Source: Robiginitalea aestuariiviva (GTDB lineage Bacteria; Bacteroidota; Bacteroidia; Flavobacteriales; Flavobacteriaceae). Taken from it: 64,000 nucleotides of DNA. This document shows, in pieces, positions 60,069-64,000 of this stretch. Positions within the stretch are counted from its first letter, which is position 1, and each line of letters starts with the position of its first letter. The notes below the pieces were generated by a model, which made no database searches, was not told the DNA's origin, and was given only the letters and a program-made list of their open reading frames with translations. The DNA is taken from contig NZ_JARPUQ010000001.1 of assembly GCF_029537735.1 (NCBI RefSeq), positions 902,696-966,695 of the forward strand, written 5' to 3'. Made by a program: the position numbers and the translations under genes.

Positions 60069-60672
60069 TCAGGATTTTATTTCGGGCGAAATTACAAATA
60101 ATATCGCTAGCTGATTCCCAGACCAATACCGGGAACACAGCGCTTCATTCACAATCTTATACATATCTATATTTTTTTCTTTTTAAAATGAATGATTTTT
60201 GGGTATGATTATAGGGTGTTAATAGCGTGTAGAAAAACCTTGGCGGAAATTTGGAGAAACGGTTATTAAATAGCTATTAACAGAAAATCCCATCCCCAGA
60301 ATACTGGTATTACGTCTATTAATAGATTTCTAAACGGGTTTTCATAACCGCTATTAACGGGTTTTCCGGATTCTTTTTGGAGGTTATCCCTGTTCATTGG
60401 TTTTTCGCAACCTATAATAATCGGGGTAGAACTCCTGAAAACCTATGCTAGGATATCTGGGGAAAGATGCGTAATGAAGAAATCTCCCGGAATATCAAAG
60501 AGATCTTTTCAAATACTTATAGACAATTTCTTAACGTCTTCTTAACGCTATTATTGCAGCGCAGCGAACAAACTTCTTTGTGGCCTGTCTGCCTGTTGTG
60601 CCGGGTTAAAAATCAGCGGAATCCGCTACGGGTTTTGTACCTTTACCCTGCGCACCTGAAAAAAACATCCCT
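60069..60672. other. 604-bp AT-rich intergenic region with repeats, between divergent rnr and rpiB
   Basis: No supported gene. A 69-codon frame at 60467-60676 has no family features. Visible are GTTAATAGCG or its complement near 60218, 60273 and 60350, the palindrome CTATTAATAG (60316-60325), the direct repeat AACGGGTTTTC (60333-60343 and 60356-60366), and TTCTTAACG twice 11 bp apart (60528-60536, 60539-60547). A TACCTTTA string at 60638-60645 might be an rpiB promoter box. It could be a complex control region or a replication-related site. Confidence 0.55.
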
Positions 60673-61104
60673 ATGAAAATCGCAATTGGAAACGACCATG
60701 CCGGTACCGAATATAAACTGGCTATAATAGGTTTACTCAAGTCCATGGGGATTGAGGTATCGAACTATGGTACGGATGGTTCGGATGCTGTGGATTACGC
60801 AGATTTCATTCACCCCGTAGCCAGCGACGTGGCTTCCGGCGAGGCGGACTTCGGCATTATTATCTGCGGCAGCGGCAACGGGGCGGCCATGACTGCCAAC
60901 AAACACCAGGAAATCCGGGCGGCCCTTTGCTGGAACAAGGAGATCGTATCCCTGGCCCGCGAGCATAACAATGCCAATATCCTGAGTCTCCCGGCCCGCT
61001 TTATTGCCATTCCTCAGGCCCTGGATATGGTGCGCACCTTTCTCAACACCCCGTTTGAAGGCGGCCGTCACCAGCGCAGAATTGAGAAAATCCCGTGTAT
61101 GTAA
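60673..61104 (+). CDS. rpiB: Ribose-5-phosphate isomerase B
   Basis: Interconverts ribose 5-phosphate and ribulose 5-phosphate. A 143-residue RpiB/LacAB protein with IGNDHAGTEYK at the N-terminus, HPVASDVASGEADFGIIICGSGNGAAMTANK-type core (catalytic Cys in IICGSGNG), and AALCWNKEIVSLAREHNNANIL. The end is FEGGRHQRRIEKI. It is unrelated to RpiA. It begins a plus-strand run with the cation transporter after 21 bp. Confidence 0.95.
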   Translation: MKIAIGNDHAGTEYKLAIIGLLKSMGIEVSNYGTDGSDAVDYADFIHPVASDVASGEADFGIIICGSGNGAAMTANKHQEIRAALCWNKEIVSLAREHNNANILSLPARFIAIPQALDMVRTFLNTPFEGGRHQRRIEKIPCM

Positions 61105-61125
61105 GGGAGTGCAGAAACCGGCCGT

Positions 61126-62037
61126 ATGTCGCATAACCACAGCCATCACCATCATCACAAGGAACTGCAGGGTAAAAACCTGTTGATTTCCATCTTCCTG
61201 AACATCCTGATTACTGCAGCCCAGATTGTGGGTGGGTTTATGTCGGGCAGCCTGGCATTGTTGTCGGATGCCCTACATAATTTCAGCGATGTCGTATCCC
61301 TGGTCATCAGCTATATTGCCAACCGCCTGGGGCGCCGGGCAGCCTCTTCCCGAAGGACCTTCGGGTACAAACGGGCCGAAATCATTGCGGCATTTGTGAA
61401 TTCCGCCTCCCTGATCGTGGTGGCGGTATTGCTGATCAAGGAGGCCGTAGAGCGCTTCCTGGAACCCCAGCAGATCGGATCCGTTATGGTAATTGTCCTG
61501 TCATTGCTGGGCATCCTGGCCAACGGGTTCAGCGTATGGCTCCTGCGCAGCACGGCCGAAGGGAATATGAATATGCGCTCGGCCTATCTGCACCTGTTTA
61601 CAGATATGCTGGCATCTGTAGCCGTTTTGGTGGGGGGCCTGCTCATGTATTTTTTCGGGTGGTACTGGATAGACCCGCTGCTCACCATTCTTATTGGACT
61701 CTATCTCATTTATATGGGGTATGACCTGCTGAAATCGTCTACGCGCGTACTCATGCTATTTACGCCGGACAGCATAAAGGTTCAGGAAATCGTGGCCTCC
61801 ATCAGCGCCATGGAACCGATCAAGAATGTACATCATGTTCACATCTGGCAACTCAATGAGGATGAGGTGCACCTGGAAGCCCACATCGATTTTCAGGAAG
61901 ACATCCTGCTTTCCGAGTTCGATCGCATCCTGTGCGATATAGAAGCCAAGGTACATAACGAATTCGGCATCAACCACGTGAACATTCAGCCGGAGTTCGG
62001 GAAGTGCGACAGCAAACAAGTCATTGTGCAGGACTGA
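61126..62037 (+). CDS. Cation diffusion facilitator (zinc-type)
   Basis: A 303-residue metal/proton antiporter with six membrane helices. The metal site residues are in LLSDALHNFSD (HxxxD) and LHLFTDMLAS (HxxxD), which is the Zn-type pattern. The N-terminus is His-rich (SHNHSHHHHHKEL), a likely metal sensor. The cytosolic C-terminal domain begins near residue 205 (KVQEIVASISAMEPIKNVHHVHIWQL) and has the CDF dimerisation fold. Probably exports Zn or Cd from the cytoplasm. It is 1 bp before the acetyltransferase start. Confidence 0.92.
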   Translation: MSHNHSHHHHHKELQGKNLLISIFLNILITAAQIVGGFMSGSLALLSDALHNFSDVVSLVISYIANRLGRRAASSRRTFGYKRAEIIAAFVNSASLIVVAVLLIKEAVERFLEPQQIGSVMVIVLSLLGILANGFSVWLLRSTAEGNMNMRSAYLHLFTDMLASVAVLVGGLLMYFFGWYWIDPLLTILIGLYLIYMGYDLLKSSTRVLMLFTPDSIKVQEIVASISAMEPIKNVHHVHIWQLNEDEVHLEAHIDFQEDILLSEFDRILCDIEAKVHNEFGINHVNIQPEFGKCDSKQVIVQD

Positions 62038-62038
62038 T

Positions 62039-62482
62039 ATGGAGATCCGGATCAAACGTTTTCAGGAATTAACCCCGGAGGAGTTATACGCCCTTTTGCA
62101 ATTGCGAAGCGAAATCTTTGTGGTGGAGCAGGAGTGTATTTACCTGGATCCGGATGGGAAGGACCTCAAGGCCCTGCACGTTCTGGGGATGGAATCTGGC
62201 AAACTCGTGGCCTACACCCGTCTTTTTGCACCTGGGGCCTATATGGAACAAGCCAGTATTGGCCGCGTGGCCGTTCGGATGGAAAACCGGGGGAAGGGGC
62301 TGGCACGCCAGATTATGATCGCTTCAATGGATGCGATTGGGCAACATTACCACACGGCACACATCGCCCTGTCCGCCCAGCGTTACCTGGAGGATTTTTA
62401 TCGGGACCTGGGCTTTGAAGCTACAGGGGAACCGTATCTGGAGGATGGTATCCCCCACATTGAAATGCATCGGGTGCCCTAA
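62039..62482 (+). CDS. ElaA-like GNAT acetyltransferase
   Basis: A 147-residue GNAT protein from ATG 62039 (MEIRIKRFQELTPEELYALL). The pattern LRSEIFVVEQECIYLDPDGKDL and IGRVAVRMENRGKGLARQIM (the acetyl-CoA loop) is that of the ElaA family, with HIALSAQRYLEDFYRDLGF following. Substrate unknown. It overlaps the convergent small gene by 4 bp and is probably co-transcribed with the metal transporter. The longer frame starting at 62024 lies inside that gene. Confidence 0.88.
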   Translation: MEIRIKRFQELTPEELYALLQLRSEIFVVEQECIYLDPDGKDLKALHVLGMESGKLVAYTRLFAPGAYMEQASIGRVAVRMENRGKGLARQIMIASMDAIGQHYHTAHIALSAQRYLEDFYRDLGFEATGEPYLEDGIPHIEMHRVP

Positions 62483-62856
62483 GTGATCTTTATGGGCTGC
62501 TTGTTGTTCAGGTTCAGTTCCTGCAACAGGGTATGGGTAAACTTGTAATGCCCCCTGAAGGTGATGATGCGAAAGCGGTTCGATTTCATCCGGCTGAGCG
62601 TATCGAGCAACAGCCACTTGGACTTCAGCAAGGTTGGCGCATCGGACTTCAGGCTCAGGTCAAAGAGGTATTTCCGACCGTTTTTTATAGCCGTGATATC
62701 CGGCGTGACGGAATTCCCGGTACTTTGCTTGATAAAGGACTTGGGGGTTTCATACCCGTCCATATCCGCCTTGATGTTTTGAAAGCCGCGCGCTTCCAGG
62801 TGTTCAATCGACTTCTCCAGTAGTTCCTGATGTTCTTCTTTTTGTGGCTTGATCAT
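62479..62856 (-). CDS. Small protein of unknown function, possible PD-(D/E)XK-like fold
   Basis: 125 residues, soluble, basic at both ends. TPDITAIKNGRKYLFDLSLK has the spacing of a PD-(D/E)XK nuclease-like core (PD, then acidic-x-Lys), though the acidic residue next to Lys is replaced. I do not recognise the family. It is convergent with the ElaA-like gene, overlapping its end by 4 bp, and stands alone on the minus strand. Confidence 0.5.
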   Translation of the reverse strand: MIKPQKEEHQELLEKSIEHLEARGFQNIKADMDGYETPKSFIKQSTGNSVTPDITAIKNGRKYLFDLSLKSDAPTLLKSKWLLLDTLSRMKSNRFRIITFRGHYKFTHTLLQELNLNNKQPIKIT

Positions 62857-62943
62857 AACGTATAAAATACAAATTCTCAGGTCATATCCAAATCTGACGA
62901 AGGGATTAACATAAGATTATTGTATTCAGGGCCAGGAATTTAA

Positions 62944-64000
62944 TCAGAGATAGACCGTCTTCCCGCTGCGGGCGGAGGCATCGGCAGCCAGTACAATCTG
63001 CAGGCTGTGAACGGCATCGTTCAGGTGGTCTGTCAGATCCAGATCTTGCCGGATGGCCTTCAGGAAATATTCCTGTTCCAGGCGGCAAAGGCCATCGTGG
63101 TCCGGTTCGTCTGCCGTACTGACAATTTCATCCTCCCGCGCGAAGTTTCCATCGGCATCCAGCTGGCTGTGGTGCAGGCGCAGGCTCCCGGTTTTGGAGT
63201 GCCCTTCAATATCGTCCGAATCCCCTTTTTCAGAATCCTGTATGGAGACGCAGCCGCGCGGCCCGATCACATCCTTTACAAAAAAGGCGGTTTCGCTCAT
63301 CATAGGCCCCCAACCCGCTTCGTACCAGCCTACGGAGCCGTCTTCAAAGCGAACCTGCAGCTGGCCATAGTTGTACATGTCTTTATCGATTTCGTCGCTT
63401 AGGTGGGCTCCTATGGCGCTCACGCTTACCGGGCGCGAACGGGTCATCAGGCACATGATGTCTACGTAATGCACCCCGCAATCCACAATGGGCGACATGG
63501 ATCGCAGCAACTGTTTGTGGGTGTACCACTGCTGTCCCGAACTCTGTTGGTTCAGGTTCATGCGCATCACCAGGGGCTTTCCGAGTTCCCGGGCCAGGGA
63601 TACAAATTTTTCCCAGGCGGGGTGTACCCGAAGGATGTATCCCACCACCATTTTTTTGCCTTTTTCCAGCGCCAGGTTTACCAACTCCCGTGATTCGGCA
63701 ACGGTTAGCGCCAGGGGTTTTTCTACAAACACATGGCAATGGTGATCCAGGGCCTGGCGCACCAGGGCGGCGTGCGTATCCGGATAGGTGTTTACGGAAA
63801 CGGCATCTGCGGGTCCGTGGGCCAGTGCTTGGTCCAGGCTGGAAAAGGTGGGATATCCACCCAGTTCGGCCGAGAGCCTTTCCCGGCTTTCCGGGTTGCG
63901 GCTTACCAGGCCAACCAATTGAAAGCCGTCCAGCTGGTGGTAGGCGCGGGCATGGCTGGTTCCCATGTTCCCGCATCCCACAACGATGATTTTTATTGGG
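62944..64000 (-). CDS. Gfo/Idh/MocA-family oxidoreductase, 5' end cut by window edge
   Basis: The frame stays open to the right edge: before the GTG at 63981 it reads PIKIIVV, so the true start lies beyond the window and the Rossmann motif is GCGNMG. The rest is typical: LVGLVSRNPESRERLSAELGG, then NTYPDTHAALVRQALDHHCHVFVEKPLALTV, which holds the conserved EKP. The later part has YYTHKQLLRS-like and DCGVHYVDIMCLM residues of the substrate domain. These are NAD(P)-dependent sugar or inositol dehydrogenases; the substrate is unknown. At least 352 residues are present, close to full length. Confidence 0.9.
   Translation of the reverse strand, partial: PIKIIVVGCGNMGTSHARAYHQLDGFQLVGLVSRNPESRERLSAELGGYPTFSSLDQALAHGPADAVSVNTYPDTHAALVRQALDHHCHVFVEKPLALTVAESRELVNLALEKGKKMVVGYILRVHPAWEKFVSLARELGKPLVMRMNLNQQSSGQQWYTHKQLLRSMSPIVDCGVHYVDIMCLMTRSRPVSVSAIGAHLSDEIDKDMYNYGQLQVRFEDGSVGWYEAGWGPMMSETAFFVKDVIGPRGCVSIQDSEKGDSDDIEGHSKTGSLRLHHSQLDADGNFAREDEIVSTADEPDHDGLCRLEQEYFLKAIRQDLDLTDHLNDAVHSLQIVLAADASARSGKTVYL

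Noticed and set aside
60161-60530. DnaA-box-like strings (TTATACATA, TTATAGACA) in the rnr-rpiB gap, suggesting oriC
   Set aside because: Each has two mismatches to TTATCCACA and there is no cluster. dnaA is not in the window. Not enough to call an origin.
60467-60676. 69-codon frame in the rnr-rpiB gap
   Set aside because: No start context, no family features, it crosses the direct repeats and runs into the rpiB start.
61975-61980. CACGTG core in the cation transporter gene
   Set aside because: Flanks do not match parS on the left side.

Overview
The window looks like chromosomal DNA of a flavobacterium (Bacteroidota, Flavobacteriaceae) with fairly high GC for that family. The signs are a complete sprC-sprD-sprB-sprF gliding/type IX secretion operon, a PorE-like OmpA protein, DUF4175 and DUF4837 proteins, a bacterial GH3-family protein, and promoters of the TTG...TANNTTTG type. 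A Robiginitalea-like organism would fit the base composition, but the genus is a guess. There are no insertion sequences, CRISPR arrays or rRNA genes.

Layout. Positions 1-6054 (minus strand, AT-richer than the rest) hold a surface-sugar block: pseB, pseC, pseF, a GNAT acetyltransferase, a formyltransferase, pseI, and the start of a flippase that runs off the left edge. Together they make CMP-pseudaminic acid or an N-formyl derivative; pseG is not seen. Positions 6343-12362 are a second minus-strand operon, with an uncharacterised protein, a Wzz-like chain-length protein and rmlB-rmlA-rmlC-rmlD for dTDP-L-rhamnose. Positions 12427-15147 carry a GH3-like enzyme, an M23 peptidase and tatA. Positions 15400-18198 carry the PorE-like protein and a small membrane protein. 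Positions 18263-24338 hold envelope and housekeeping genes (DUF4837 lipoprotein, MltD-like lytic transglycosylase, pgk, holB, a DoxX-like protein, an OmpH-like lipoprotein).

Positions 24583-31166 form a minus-strand run: DUF4175 giant protein, ybeY, mnmG, methyltransferase. Two near-perfect parS (ParB-binding) sequences sit at either end of mnmG, which suggests this part of the chromosome is near the replication origin. Then come alkB, gltX, an SPFH protein and glnS.

Positions 37063-55911 are the spr operon. SprC and the 4481-residue adhesin SprB are secreted through the type IX system (both end in a type-B sorting domain). SprD and SprF are PorP/SprF-family outer membrane proteins that would help secrete or anchor them. 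SprB is built from two different blocks of about 570- and 605-residue higher-order repeats. The last part (55957-64000) holds folB, tRNA-Cys, a LysE-type exporter, a GIN-domain protein, rnr, a repeat-bearing 604-bp intergenic region, rpiB, a cation diffusion facilitator, an ElaA-like acetyltransferase, a small unknown protein and a Gfo/Idh/MocA oxidoreductase cut by the right edge.
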